This document shows, piece after piece, positions 36,301-45,746 of a DNA stretch of 64,000 nt. Position 1 is the first letter of the stretch; each line of letters begins with the position of its first letter. The notes under the pieces were generated by a model that made no database searches, was not told the origin of the DNA, and worked only from the letters and a program-made list of their open reading frames with translations. Position numbers and translations under genes: made by a program. This DNA is from Zarea fungicola (taxonomy: Eukaryota; Ascomycota; Sordariomycetes; Hypocreales; Cordycipitaceae): contig FWCC01000296.1 in the NCBI GenBank assembly GCA_900169235.1, positions 1-64,000 of the forward strand, in the 5' to 3' direction.

Positions 36301-37472
36301 CGCCTAGCGCAGCAAGGATACCAAAAACAGAAGTCATATGCGATGACAATAACGCGGAAAGCCGAGACAGTCTCTGGATGCACACTGTCCTCAATATTCA
36401 GCGTGCCGCCGAAAACTATATGACGATTGACAAGCCCGGCATCGCTATGGCCTGGGTTTGGTCACCGAACCGCGCTCGCTGTACCATGATCATGACGCTC
36501 TTCCACGGCATCTACGACGGTACCCAGATCTGCTACCTATGGGATGCCGTACTCGCCGAGTACGAAAATCCGGGCTCTGCACCGGCCATGGAACTGCTTC
36601 CTATTCGCACCGCCGTTGAGCTTACTTTCAGCTATGATTGGCTCGAGACTGGTATGTACTGGGTTCGTCGCCTCGGTGGCGTCCCTCCTAGCCGCCTGGG
36701 AACCCGTCAGCCAATCCCGCGCGCCTTAGTCCCCAATGCGCAGGCCGGCTTCACGGAGACACACATGCGCGCGTGCGGAATTAAGGCCAGCATGACAATG
36801 CGCGAGCTTAGCAACGCAGCGCAGTCCATGTCGACTAGCATGCTCGCTGTTGCCGAGGCCGCGTGGGCCAGTGTCCTCGCCCAGACGTTCACCGACGACG
36901 CCCGCGCTGATGCCATTGCCGGCAAGAAGCATCTTGACGTGCAGTTCACCACCGTACTCAACGGTCGGCGCCACAAGGACGCATTGCGATGCATGGCACC
37001 CATGTTGGCTGGTCTGCCCCAGCGTCTTGTTTTTGATGGCAGCAAACCAATCACCAACCGCGAGGCGTGCGCGGAGCTTTCGAGGCTGCGCTACGAGGCC
37101 CAGCCGTACCTGCAGATGCCGTGCCCCTCATTAGATCACTACAAGATGGGCAACGGTCGGTTCGACAGCGTGCTGCTGGTGCAGGCGCTTACTCCGGAGG
37201 GCGTCAAGAACCCTATTCGTAGCTTACCCGGCTTCAATATGGATGAGAACCTGATGGCACCCTTTAAGGAAATTGATATTGGGTTCCCTATCACCATGGA
37301 AGTCTGGCCGGGCAGCCTGAAGTGGGACGAGAAAATGCTGCTCCGCTGCATGTACAGCACGGCGCGCCATGAGTTCCTGACTCATGACTGGATGCACGCC
37401 GCCCTGTCTACTCTGGATGAGGCGATTGTACGCATCACGACTGCGCCGGACGAGATTTTCTATGTTGGTTAA
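33348..37472 (+). CDS. Single-module nonribosomal peptide synthetase (A-T-C)
   Basis: One intronless frame of 1374 codons. Residues 1 to about 190 have no HHxxxDG but end in a strand-helix pattern (LSLRYTGELVDITVALR) like the C-terminal half of a condensation domain. The adenylation domain (about 200-720) has core motifs YTSGSSGKPKG from 369, YGPTEAT from 510, YRTGDKV, DQVKLNGRRVDLPEIE and LSVNGKVDRRAL. A carrier domain follows with LGLDSL; Ser 781 takes the phosphopantetheine. The condensation domain (about 895-1374) has VLPTTNVQ and FHGIYDG at 1052-1058, where the second His of HHxxxDG is kept. The A domain activates an amino or hydroxy acid, which the C domain would condense or release. 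The A-T-C order and the HFEYHCR...VLPTTNVQTRF junction recall fungal siderophore synthetases, a memory-based inference. No other biosynthetic gene lies nearby, so the product is unknown. The ATG was chosen as the first Met of the frame. Confidence 0.9.
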   Translation: MGSLPSSSDWQYPATELPMFNTTTEAANITSYHRVTQNAVPVIGGAGSTLTQFAQFVAAVVGRPNVAFFANTHSGLGVINATVTKEDVEATPLEYTENSSSLLFLGFAISTVGHQPLELLQPFVLSLRYTGELVDITVALRASHGPEAAAQQLLRLATSYLTKAPNFSNTQKSVVVAPVNTPVSLLANTPSPVLLHEILGQAAVRYGENIAIDEVTGRKGSIYTRRQITYADLHNKVAAFADEIEEVLQKLDWPLFNGEQRMVPIFMPNSTELNICMNAISKTGHSFCALQLDAPEKRIHDLLQDLRAPGILGLGPNPFAGTPLGEQIIWIDYHNAKASLVEYRRVVQIDKPIPPRRIASPEDLAYIMYTSGSSGKPKGVMMQHSAAIAFLNDMESGPAPLPVGPSFRWMVMSAPTFDIVLMDNFMALKKGGTVCLSERSLLLTQPEAIIHELRATATFTVTSLAMLLRPERIPTMSWISVGGELLGQRIVDTFAANGADHETRQLVCVYGPTEATVFITNNICDKKSRPSVIGQPLSNLTLVVLDMESAKPRAVPMGAVGELAVAGPQLSSGYLNRPKETAQAFIEKSEFGRLYRTGDKVRFVWTEDGQPRLDYLGRLGTDQVKLNGRRVDLPEIENTLSQVDGVAQAAALVSNSKLVACVMPWQDAKNVADITTRCRSEASNQLPAYMRPVQYHLMDKLPLSVNGKVDRRALAAMLDSEGVLGDAVISYEREAVATTDSQNVEVDDTSSMVRSALAHVLGDVVSSQPDTASLVQLGLDSLCALIVLQRLTESGIEPPDLHDILGAHTIADLIIVIEKSQAAQHESLGVAVNASQTPEPMVVDTPVLRNPIGADGIDVGQIEADDDEVVFGLSVDAKLRHFEYHCRPRCLDALQLKDEQVEQVLPTTNVQTRFVAAGVDPVIYNPAKFVGRPQITHFPYNVPMDLDPARFQRAIEAVLPRYDCFRTVFTPIEHPLAPFAQCILAPSAARIPKTEVICDDNNAESRDSLWMHTVLNIQRAAENYMTIDKPGIAMAWVWSPNRARCTMIMTLFHGIYDGTQICYLWDAVLAEYENPGSAPAMELLPIRTAVELTFSYDWLETGMYWVRRLGGVPPSRLGTRQPIPRALVPNAQAGFTETHMRACGIKASMTMRELSNAAQSMSTSMLAVAEAAWASVLAQTFTDDARADAIAGKKHLDVQFTTVLNGRRHKDALRCMAPMLAGLPQRLVFDGSKPITNREACAELSRLRYEAQPYLQMPCPSLDHYKMGNGRFDSVLLVQALTPEGVKNPIRSLPGFNMDENLMAPFKEIDIGFPITMEVWPGSLKWDEKMLLRCMYSTARHEFLTHDWMHAALSTLDEAIVRITTAPDEIFYVG

Positions 37473-38313
37473 CTCGATGGGTTACCCAAGAGGTTCCAAT
37501 GACTGCAATTTTTCTTTCTTATTCTTCTTTGCGAACTTTTGCTTGCTTTGTTTCAAGAATGCAAGCTAATATATCATTTGCTTGAGCTTCCCCGGCTCTC
37601 TTTATTAATATAGTTCTAACTTGTCAGTACCAAGTTCTAGGCAGTGCGCTAACAGAGACTGGTGTTCACCCAAAACTAATTCAGGCACCTAGGTCGAGTG
37701 CTCGTCAGAACAGGAATACGTAATACATTTCGAATAATACATAGACTAGAGTAATGATACCTTAATGATTACCAAATGTTGTCTAGCACCGTTAAATAAA
37801 TATATAGAGGTAACATTGTGAGATATGTTTCTAATAGCAGCTCTTACAGCCATGTCCATAAATACCCCCCCCCCCCCAAAAACCTTGTAGGGTATCATAT
37901 TTTCAGGCACTAAGGCAACAAGATTGGTACGTACCGCACAACGCTTTGGTAAGCTCGCTTTTGCCTGGAAGCAGCTCTGGCAGCCAGCCAGCCAGGTTAC
38001 AGCTTGGTGACGCGCGAGCCGAGAGCTGCCTGAGCTTTTGACCCTCCTCCTCTGCCCCATCATCCTCCACGTAAACCATCAATCGACACCACCACGCCAA
38101 TCCTCCCAATTCTGCATTGCTCTGCATCGATTTGCAGCTTCTGCAGTCCATATCCTGGCATTTGAAATAAATTTGTCGATGCCATAATCACCCAGTGCGG
38201 GACGAGAGCGACACGCAAACAACGAATCCAGAGCCTTGGCGTCAGCAAACTGTCTGCACATTGTATGACGATACACGGCAACAACATAACAAAACATAGA
38301 TAAAAGATTCAAG
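37473..38313. other. NRPS 3' flank and PRE2 promoter
   Basis: Spacer of 841 bp between two plus-strand genes. It contains a run of 13 C at 37865-37877. No coding signal was seen; the minus-strand frames at 37746-38438 overlap each other and the PRE2 first exon. Confidence 0.55.
37865..37877. repeat. Poly-C run of 13
   Basis: Uninterrupted C homopolymer followed by A5. Its length may vary between isolates or be a sequencing uncertainty. Confidence 0.85.
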
Positions 38314-39250
38314 ATGGACGCCCTGGTATCGAGATATAGCCGGCCAGCGTACGAGCAGAACGAGTCTTTTGAGGATGAGACACACGACCTGATGGACCCT
38401 GCGGCCAACCTGTCGCTAAAGTTCGCCATGCCTCCCATTGCTCAGGTATGGCTGATATTCTCCAAATGAGCAAATTCGCTCACCATTCTTTTCTATTGTC
38501 ACCTTACAAAGCTAACGCCTCGTTACATAGCCCTCTGCTTGGCTCCGCGCCGCTACAGACGACCGCTCGAACCCCAACTGCCCAATCAAGATTGCCCACG
38601 GCACGACAACTCTCGCCTTCCGCTTCCAGGGCGGCATCATCGTCGCCACCGACTCGCGCGCCACCGCCGGCAACTGGATTGCCTCGCAGACGGTCAAGAA
38701 GGTCATTGAGATTAACAGCGTGCTGCTGGGCACCATGGCCGGTGGCGCCGCCGACTGCCAGTACTGGCTCGCCTGGCTCGGCATGCAGTGTCGCCTGCAC
38801 GAGCTCCGCCATAAGCGCCGGATCAGCGTTGCCGCCGCCAGCAAGATCCTCGCCAACCTCGTCTACAGCTACAAGGGCATGGGTCTCAGCATGGGTACCA
38901 TGTGCGCGGGTGTTACCGCGGAGGAAGGCCCCGCGCTGTACTATGTCGACAATGACGGCACTCGTCTATCGGGTAACCTGTTCTGCGTCGGCTCCGGTCA
39001 AACCTTTGCCTACGGTGTGCTGGATGCTGAATACAATTATGATTTGAGCACCGAGGAGGCGCTGGAGCTGGGAAGACGCAGTATTTTAGCTGCTACTCAC
39101 AGAGATGCGTACTCTGGTGGTTACATCAATCTGTACCATGTCAAGGAATCTGGATGGGTCAAGCATGGTTTCAACGACACGAACCCGATTTTCTGGAAGA
39201 CAAAGCTGGAGAAGGGCGAGTTTTCCAACGTTACGAGCGAGCTGGATTAA
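38314..39250 (+). CDS. PRE2: 20S proteasome subunit beta type-5
   Basis: Exons 38314-38445 and 38531-39250 encode 283 residues. This is the catalytic beta5 subunit giving the chymotrypsin-like activity of the proteasome core. The propeptide (residues 1-68) ends in KIAHG, and mature Thr1 is residue 69 in HG-TTTLAF. In mature numbering Asp17 (VATDSR) and Lys33 (QTVKK) complete the active site, and Met45 and Ala49 in GTMAGGA are the S1 pocket residues typical of beta5. Length and order match yeast Pre2. The 85 bp intron has GTATGG and ACATAG borders and falls at phase 0 inside the propeptide. Confidence 0.97.
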
Positions 39251-39617
39251 ATGGGGGAGACGGGGTCATTTGTTCTGGCTAAGAAAAGAATGTTCAACGT
39301 GAAGGGCGGAGGATGGATAGAATGAGCCCATCACCTTGGAGCGCAGTCACTTTTTTCTTATGAATCTCGCCAAGAGAGAATTTAGAGCTGACTTGTTCCT
39401 TGTAACTTGTACAGTACAAGAATTACACCTTTTTTTTTGTTAATGAAATGTATTGATAACTTTATTTGGGGCGTCAAAAATTTCGTGAAATGCCTGCATG
39501 TTTTGCCAGCCAAGTTAACGCCTACAATGCATGCAAATTATTTATACAATCCCACCTCCAAATATATCGTACATGAATTCACCTTTGTCCCAGAGACAGA
39601 CATCTGTTTTTTTGTTC
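39251..39617. other. Convergent spacer
   Basis: Short AT-rich spacer between convergent PRE2 (+) and QRI7 (-). It contains a T-rich run at 39430-39440 and no coding signal; it presumably holds both 3' UTRs. Confidence 0.6.
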
Positions 39618-41171
39618 TTATTTCCACCTGCTCCATCCTCCAATCTGGATCAATCCTCCAGGTCCGCCACCCTCTTTCTCCGGTAGCGGCATGCTAGGAT
39701 CCAGAGGCCACTTGGGCACGGGCACAACGTCTAGTTCTGTTGTCCAGCCAGCCTCGTACATTTCCATGCCTGCCCACGCAATCATAGCTGCGTTGTCGGT
39801 GCAAAGCGCGACCGGCGGCGCGACAATCTCTCGAATACCGACTACCGCTTTCTGTCCTCCTTCTTCATTGCCACTTTCCGTTTCTCCTCGCTGTCGACGT
39901 GTTGCTGCCGTGTTGGCAGTACTCTCATCTTGGGGTTCTACAGGAAGAAGGAGACCTCGAGCCTCGAGAGTCGCCCGGAGGACATGCATGAGAAACTCGT
40001 TACACGCCACACCCCCTGCGACTACGAGCGTCCGCGCCTGCCGGACCAGATCCGCACCATTGAAACCTTGGTCTTCGAGAGCGAGACAAAGTCGGCTGAC
40101 GAGATGCTGAAACGCCGCACGCTGGGTATGTCTTGCGAGCGCGCGCCGCTCGACCACGTTCATCTGGCCCGCGCGCTCTTCGGCGATGCGGTGCACGGTG
40201 CTGTGAATGGCGGAAAAGGAGAAGGCGAGGCGACGCGTCGTGCGCATCGGCAAGGGGATCGTCCAGGGATAGCCCGTGGGCACCTCGGCGATTTCATCGG
40301 CGCGGGAGCGAGGCGGTGAGTAAAAGCTGTACCGTTCCCGCTGATCCTCACCCGTCGTGGCCTTAGGAAAGGCAAAGGTCTCGAGCTGACGGCCGTACAT
40401 GACATCTGGGCTGGCGGCGAGAGCGTCTTCAGGGAGAATGACACGCGCTGTCTGGTCGAGCACGTTGCCAATGGCCGCGTCGGTCGTCGTGGCCAGGATG
40501 CGGTGGTCCGTCAGGCTGGCGGAGAGGACGAGCTGCGAGTGTCCCCCCGACACAAGAAAGGTGAGAAACGGAAACTCGGGGCTCTTGCACTCCGTTTCAC
40601 TTCCAGTGTTTGCTTTCAATTTTGCATTGGCAACACCTTCGCGGGTCATGGGCATCCCCAGAGCTCTCACAAGCCGCGGCGTGAGTGCATGCGCCTGCAT
40701 GTGATGCACCCCAACGAGAGGCACGTCCCACGCTACTGCAAGGCCTTTGGCTGTGCATAGCCCCGTCGCGAGGTTGGCGAAAATTCCCGGTCCGCGCGTG
40801 ACGGATACAAAGTCTGGTACCTTTTGGCTGTGGCGGCTTTGGTTCGCAGGAAGGTGGGCAATGGCTGTCTTGACAAGCCCGGCAAGTGTTCGCTGATGGC
40901 CTTCGAGGGCAATGGCGGGGCGGATACCACGGTAGGCACGCAAGTCGGAGGTTATGCGTTCATTGAATAGAAGCCTTGTTCGCGCTGAGCGGCTATTATT
41001 GGACTCGGGCGTGCTGCTGTCGTGCTCGAGAACGGCGACAGCCGTGTCGTCGCATGATGTCTCGATCGCAAGCGTGACGAGTTGTCTATGCGGTGACCTG
41101 GCCAGATATTGGCGGAATGGGGTTAATGCTGGCCTTGCACGATGCAAGTATTGCGAATAAAGAAACGTCAT
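39618..41171 (-). CDS. QRI7: tRNA N6-adenosine threonylcarbamoyltransferase, mitochondrial (Kae1/TsaD family)
   Basis: A single frame of 517 codons. Qri7 transfers threonylcarbamoyl to A37 of ANN-decoding tRNAs in mitochondria. The ASKHA core is visible: LAIETSCDDTAVAVLE at about 35-50, the metal-binding histidines in EGHQRTL and in VGVHHMQAHAL, the glycine-rich FLVSGGHSQLVL, GGVACNEFL, and the C-terminal CTDNAAMIAW. The first 30 residues (basic, with Arg and Tyr, no acidic residues) fit a mitochondrial presequence. An insert rich in Glu, Thr and Arg lies between GGVACNE and CTDNAAM. The protein is longer than yeast Qri7 (about 407 residues) because of low-complexity insertions. The start is the only Met before the conserved core in this frame. 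Confidence 0.93.
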   Translation of the reverse strand: MTFLYSQYLHRARPALTPFRQYLARSPHRQLVTLAIETSCDDTAVAVLEHDSSTPESNNSRSARTRLLFNERITSDLRAYRGIRPAIALEGHQRTLAGLVKTAIAHLPANQSRHSQKVPDFVSVTRGPGIFANLATGLCTAKGLAVAWDVPLVGVHHMQAHALTPRLVRALGMPMTREGVANAKLKANTGSETECKSPEFPFLTFLVSGGHSQLVLSASLTDHRILATTTDAAIGNVLDQTARVILPEDALAASPDVMYGRQLETFAFPKATTGEDQRERYSFYSPPRSRADEIAEVPTGYPWTIPLPMRTTRRLAFSFSAIHSTVHRIAEERAGQMNVVERRALARHTQRAAFQHLVSRLCLALEDQGFNGADLVRQARTLVVAGGVACNEFLMHVLRATLEARGLLLPVEPQDESTANTAATRRQRGETESGNEEGGQKAVVGIREIVAPPVALCTDNAAMIAWAGMEMYEAGWTTELDVVPVPKWPLDPSMPLPEKEGGGPGGLIQIGGWSRWK

Positions 41172-41526
41172 TGAGACATGGACGGAAATATCAAAGAGAA
41201 CTTGCCGGACTGATTGTAAGATGGACAAGGGGGAAGCCGATCTAAGATGTTGTGGAACATTTTAGTGGGGTGTGACTCCAGGCACTTACACGAGAACATC
41301 AAGAATAGCTCTAGAACGAAAGGTAGCTCCGGAGATTTTTTCAAGAGAATTAATAACTTCTAGAGATTACTTGAAGTCAATTTTATTTAGATACATGTAA
41401 TTCGAATCTGTCAAGGTTGAGTAAGTGCTCTCTTCGGTGCCTGCTACCAGTCTATGTGGTCATCCGATCAACATAACGCATCCATCACGATTTTCTTCGA
41501 GCATGTGACTTTCAGAATCCTGTAAC
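41172..41526. other. Spacer between membrane protein gene and QRI7
   Basis: 355 bp between two minus-strand genes transcribed in tandem; it should contain the QRI7 promoter and the 3' end of the membrane protein transcript. No coding signal was seen. Confidence 0.6.
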
Positions 41527-44496
41527 TTATACCCAATTTACCCATTCGCACTTACAACCACCTGTACCTCCATCAAAGCCTCCAAACTTGGCATCGCCAG
41601 TACCGCGGGGGTTGATCCATGTCCCGCCAATGTCCATATTGTTTACCAACAGCCTCGACTGGTCCAAGGAAAGTCGCTGTCGGTCATCCATGGGGGTCTC
41701 CCAAACCAATTTCTTCTTAGCGTCGCCGCCATGCGTGTCAAGGGTAATTGTTACCGGCCATGGCATAGTGCCGGGACGGCGCAGCTCCTTGACACCACCA
41801 ATACCCGAGGACCCGTCAGGGCGAACCAGGCTGGAGGTATTTGACGCAAGCTTGCGAGTCCAAATGCGTACTAGCATTCGGGTCTCGCCCCATGTAGTCA
41901 AGAATCCAGCTTCTGATTTACGGCAACCGCCGTCTTCATCAAGTGGAACGTTGCCACTGTCGGTATTGTTTGGCGCTGTCACCGACTTGAGAAATATGGT
42001 CCTTTTAAAATGTGTGTAGAACCCGTAGTGTTCCGTTTCGAGTCCGCGGTCGTATAAACGAACTGGCTGCTGAACAGGGTTGGGCAGCATAACGGCAGGA
42101 ACAGGAGTGCCATCGGGGCCGAAATCAGGCGGAGGCAAGAGAGTAGACAGACTGATATTGCCGACAGTAGGCTCATCTCGTCTCTGGAGGTTTGGATTTT
42201 CGACCGTGGCATTTATTGATTGAAGGATACTGATATAAAATGGGGCAGGTTCTCCTGCTTTCTGATCAGAGACGATTCCGTCTGTAGTCTCTCCCATGAA
42301 CCACATATCCTGAAAGTTGGGTGCGGGCGGATCAGGTTTGAAGTCCGTAGTAGCTCTGGCTTGGATAAATGAACATGCTCGCGAAATAAATCCTGGGGCT
42401 CTTTTTGAGATTGAGGGCGGCACCGCCCCATTGGGAACCTTCCACAACTGCCTTGTGCTATTGTCCCATTGGATCTGCATAATCACGGTCGGTTGGTTTG
42501 GTTTATACGGTGCGACCGACTTTTGGTTATCCTTTGGTAGTGAACAGCTCCACAACGTCGACGGTTCGGTACAGACACTTCTTGCAACTGTGTTGTCGCT
42601 GCCTGCAACAGTAAGAACACCAGTGGGCATGGGCGGAAAATCGGTAAGGTTGACCCAGATAGAGGGTATGTGTTTCGCCGGATGAGGTCTTGTGAGCACG
42701 ACAGACAAAGTAGTAGTGAGGATGAGCAAAGCTATAATCATTACCCAGATTCCCAGGCAGCAACGACGCTTCTTTCGGCCCTCTCTTCCCGTCCGGCCGT
42801 AGCAGCCTGTTTTTGGGACACAAGCCCGGCCTCGCCAAAAGCCACCAGCCTTGCGAGCAATTATGTCCTCTTTTTCGTGGCGACGTCTCCTTCTTTCAAC
42901 ACTGTGTTGCGGTCCCCGTGCAGGGTACAAGTGTTCGGGCGGCAGATAAGTTCCAATCGGGCGAGCAGGAAGCGGTAAATGAGAGACGGGTGATGTGTTT
43001 CTGGTGGCAGATCCCATGTTGGTCATTTGAGTAGCCCCTTGAGAGGTCATGGTAGCAGCCAGGCCTGGCGATCCCGGGTTTGGTGAGGACGGAAACTGGG
43101 AATGTAGCGCGTGTCCGGGTGGGAAAACCACCCTGTAACGAATGGGACCCATTTCGGGTCTTTTGGCAGGAGAATAGGGTGGAGGATTGTCTATTGTCGA
43201 TTCTCCGTCTGTGATTACGATTTCAGGCTTTCCATCCCCTTGTGACTCGGACAACAGCGATGTGACCCTTGTTGCTGTGATTTGCGATGGCCTCGCGGAA
43301 GGGCCTGGCGAAGGTGTTCGCCGCGGAGTTGGAATGCGAACAATGGGTGGTTTTACAATGCTTGACGGTCGAACAAACTCAGCGTTTAAGTATTTTTCCG
43401 GTGGCATTTCCTTCTGGAAAGGCTTGGCGTTGGTATCTCTCGGAGATTCAGGCTTTTGTTTGCGGTTGCTAAGCGTCATTCTCTTGTCGGCAAACGGCGA
43501 CACGACATGGTCCCACCAGCCTCTTGATGGTGATCCAGCACTTTCTGGCGACAATACAGGCTTCTTGGTGGTCTTATTACCTTTTGGGCTGGTGCCATCT
43601 TCCTCAAAAAGTGTGCATGGGGAGTCAATCTCGTCATTATCACCGTCTTGTTGAGACTGTTGATTCATGCTCTTGCGATGCTTCTTGAATTGATGAGGCA
43701 AAGACGGAATGGGGGGCCTGTCTCTTGAGTCTGCAGCTCTTGGTGGCGGGGCTTGCGAATATATACTTGATATATGACGCGTACTGACGAAAGACTGGGT
43801 GGTATCAGGTGTATCTGGAGACCAAAATGATTGTGGTTCAGCGCCGTTATGGCGCAGTCCATTTTCGTTCCTGGGGCTGGCCACAAATGGCAGGGCGCTT
43901 TGATCGGGGTGGGCTGTGTAGGGAGTTGGCTCAAAAGAAGATGCGTCACGCGGCGGTACCGATATACCAATCATTATTGGACGGTCGTCTGGAGAGAGGC
44001 CTTGGACGGGAGAGGGATCATTCTGAGGAGAAGCTGTTGCACTGCTCTGTCCCCTGTTTCTCTTTAACCAATTCCAATTTCCGATCGATGCAGAGCTTGG
44101 TTCACCTTCGAGGGCGCGAAGGGCAGCAGAGTCAACGAATTTTCCCCCATTTGCGCTGGGTTGCCTCGTCTGGTCGACGACGTGCTTTTTACGTCCAAGG
44201 GTTGTCATGTCAGTGATGAGACTGATGCCAGCCTTGGCATTTTGTGCCTTTTGTCTCTGTCTCGATTTGAGGCGTTTAATTTTGACAGTTGAGTAACGAG
44301 AAACGCGGACAGCTGCGTTTTTGGGTGGTCGCAGCTGCTGAGAATGCGGCTTTCGCGGCACTTGGTACTGAACGAGTACTTGCTCGTCGTCTTCGATGCG
44401 AGTAACGACGCTGGCGTCTTCCCATTCTTCCCAGTCCTCGACGCTCAGGTTGGGGGAAGTGGCAAGATGGCCCTTGTTTGGGTGGTTGATGTTCAT
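41527..44496 (-). CDS. Large single-pass membrane protein of unknown function
   Basis: A single frame of 989 codons. Residues 1-570 are Pro/Ser/Arg-rich and disordered, with many SP and TP sites and a PPPYSP motif. A cluster of basic residues (GREGRKKRRCC) precedes one hydrophobic segment at about 578-601 (LGIWVMIIALLILTTTLSVVL). The remaining 390 residues contain several N-glycosylation sequons (NLT, NST, NAT, NIS, NNT, NTS), scattered Cys residues, and end in GGCKCEWVNWV. By the positive-inside rule the N terminus is cytosolic and the C-terminal part lies in the secretory lumen or outside the cell (type II). I know no function. Databases may name this family glycoprotease, a name that properly fits the neighbouring QRI7; nothing here resembles a protease. 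The ATG at 44496 is the first Met in the frame. Confidence 0.85.
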   Translation of the reverse strand: MNINHPNKGHLATSPNLSVEDWEEWEDASVVTRIEDDEQVLVQYQVPRKPHSQQLRPPKNAAVRVSRYSTVKIKRLKSRQRQKAQNAKAGISLITDMTTLGRKKHVVDQTRQPSANGGKFVDSAALRALEGEPSSASIGNWNWLKRNRGQSSATASPQNDPSPVQGLSPDDRPIMIGISVPPRDASSFEPTPYTAHPDQSALPFVASPRNENGLRHNGAEPQSFWSPDTPDTTQSFVSTRHISSIYSQAPPPRAADSRDRPPIPSLPHQFKKHRKSMNQQSQQDGDNDEIDSPCTLFEEDGTSPKGNKTTKKPVLSPESAGSPSRGWWDHVVSPFADKRMTLSNRKQKPESPRDTNAKPFQKEMPPEKYLNAEFVRPSSIVKPPIVRIPTPRRTPSPGPSARPSQITATRVTSLLSESQGDGKPEIVITDGESTIDNPPPYSPAKRPEMGPIRYRVVFPPGHALHSQFPSSPNPGSPGLAATMTSQGATQMTNMGSATRNTSPVSHLPLPARPIGTYLPPEHLYPARGPQHSVERRRRRHEKEDIIARKAGGFWRGRACVPKTGCYGRTGREGRKKRRCCLGIWVMIIALLILTTTLSVVLTRPHPAKHIPSIWVNLTDFPPMPTGVLTVAGSDNTVARSVCTEPSTLWSCSLPKDNQKSVAPYKPNQPTVIMQIQWDNSTRQLWKVPNGAVPPSISKRAPGFISRACSFIQARATTDFKPDPPAPNFQDMWFMGETTDGIVSDQKAGEPAPFYISILQSINATVENPNLQRRDEPTVGNISLSTLLPPPDFGPDGTPVPAVMLPNPVQQPVRLYDRGLETEHYGFYTHFKRTIFLKSVTAPNNTDSGNVPLDEDGGCRKSEAGFLTTWGETRMLVRIWTRKLASNTSSLVRPDGSSGIGGVKELRRPGTMPWPVTITLDTHGGDAKKKLVWETPMDDRQRLSLDQSRLLVNNMDIGGTWINPRGTGDAKFGGFDGGTGGCKCEWVNWV

Positions 44497-45322
44497 TGAG
44501 ATTGAGATACAATGCTGTGCACTAGCTTGATGTGCGCAGGATGGCACTGTACTGGTTTGTAACAGGTGGCTCGAGGTTGGTTACTTGTTGAGTGTCGTAT
44601 AGATATGAAATTGAATAAATTTGTAATGCAATTTGTTATATTTAAGGAAAAAAAACTGCCGAACAATGAGTATCAGATCGTATTTGATTTCGTAGTAATG
44701 CGGGACGCAAATCGTCAAAGAAGGAAAGGAAGGACGTTGGAAGCAAACGACAAAGGAGAGACGCAGCAGAAGGAAGCCAAGAACACAATGTGTACAAAGA
44801 GCGTACGCGTCACATCCACAGACGTTGTAGAATCAAGAGATGAAACACCAATGAAGAGCAGGAGAGAGAAAAAGAAGAACAACAACGACAATAAGTGAAC
44901 AGCAAGTGGCAGAGACGAGAGCCGTGGGGCCGGCCGCAGCTGGCAAGCCTCAGCCGTTACAGCACGACCACCACGGCCAAGTCAAAACACGGCCGCCTAC
45001 AAAAATTGCTACATGGGGTAAATGCACTCGTGTTAATTGTACAGGCGGGAAGCTGGCAGCTGTGAGTGGGCTGTGAATGGCTAGTGAAGATGATGCTGTA
45101 ACCTAAGCGCCGAGTGTGATGCACACATGTCGTGTCGCCTTTGAAGTGTTACCATTTCATTGGTGACTGCTAGCCGCCCAATTTAAAGACGCTGAATGAT
45201 TCGCTACAGGGGGGCGAATCCACTAATTACCTACCTAGGTACCAAGCTATATTAGCTCAATAGAGTATGTTAGTACCACTACCCTATACTCTTCTCAAAG
45301 CTGTAACGCATAGCGCTGCTGT

Positions 45323-45324
45323 NN
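45323..45324. other. Two ambiguous bases (NN)
   Basis: The sequence reads GCTGTNNAAGCTTAG. It is the only ambiguity in the window. An AAGCTT (HindIII) site follows directly, so this may be an assembly or cloning joint. Confidence 0.95.
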
Positions 45325-45746
45325 AAGCTTAGTTATTACTGCTACCCGCATAACGATATTGTACGCTCAGATAATTGATCACTCTCTTGCTCCACTCTTG
45401 CCGGGCTCCTAAGTAAATATTGTTACAAAAGCTGTTGGACTTGCGTAATGTAATGTAGTACACGATATGCGCATCGTTGGGGCAATACTTTTTCCTTCTT
45501 TGGACTTTTATTGGGGCATGCAGGTATTCTTCATTTAAAATTTTATCTCAATCGAGTTGTGTTTCGTCGTAATGATGCTGGATAGGCAACGTTTTTGCTT
45601 CATGTGGAAGTTTAAAACAACTTGCACCACAGCTATTGAATGTAGGCTTTTTGGATGAAATAAAAATTGAAGGCAAACCCTAATATGGAACCTGGACTAA
45701 TAAATCACCCTAAAAGATTCCAACTATCCATCCATGTTCTGCACTC

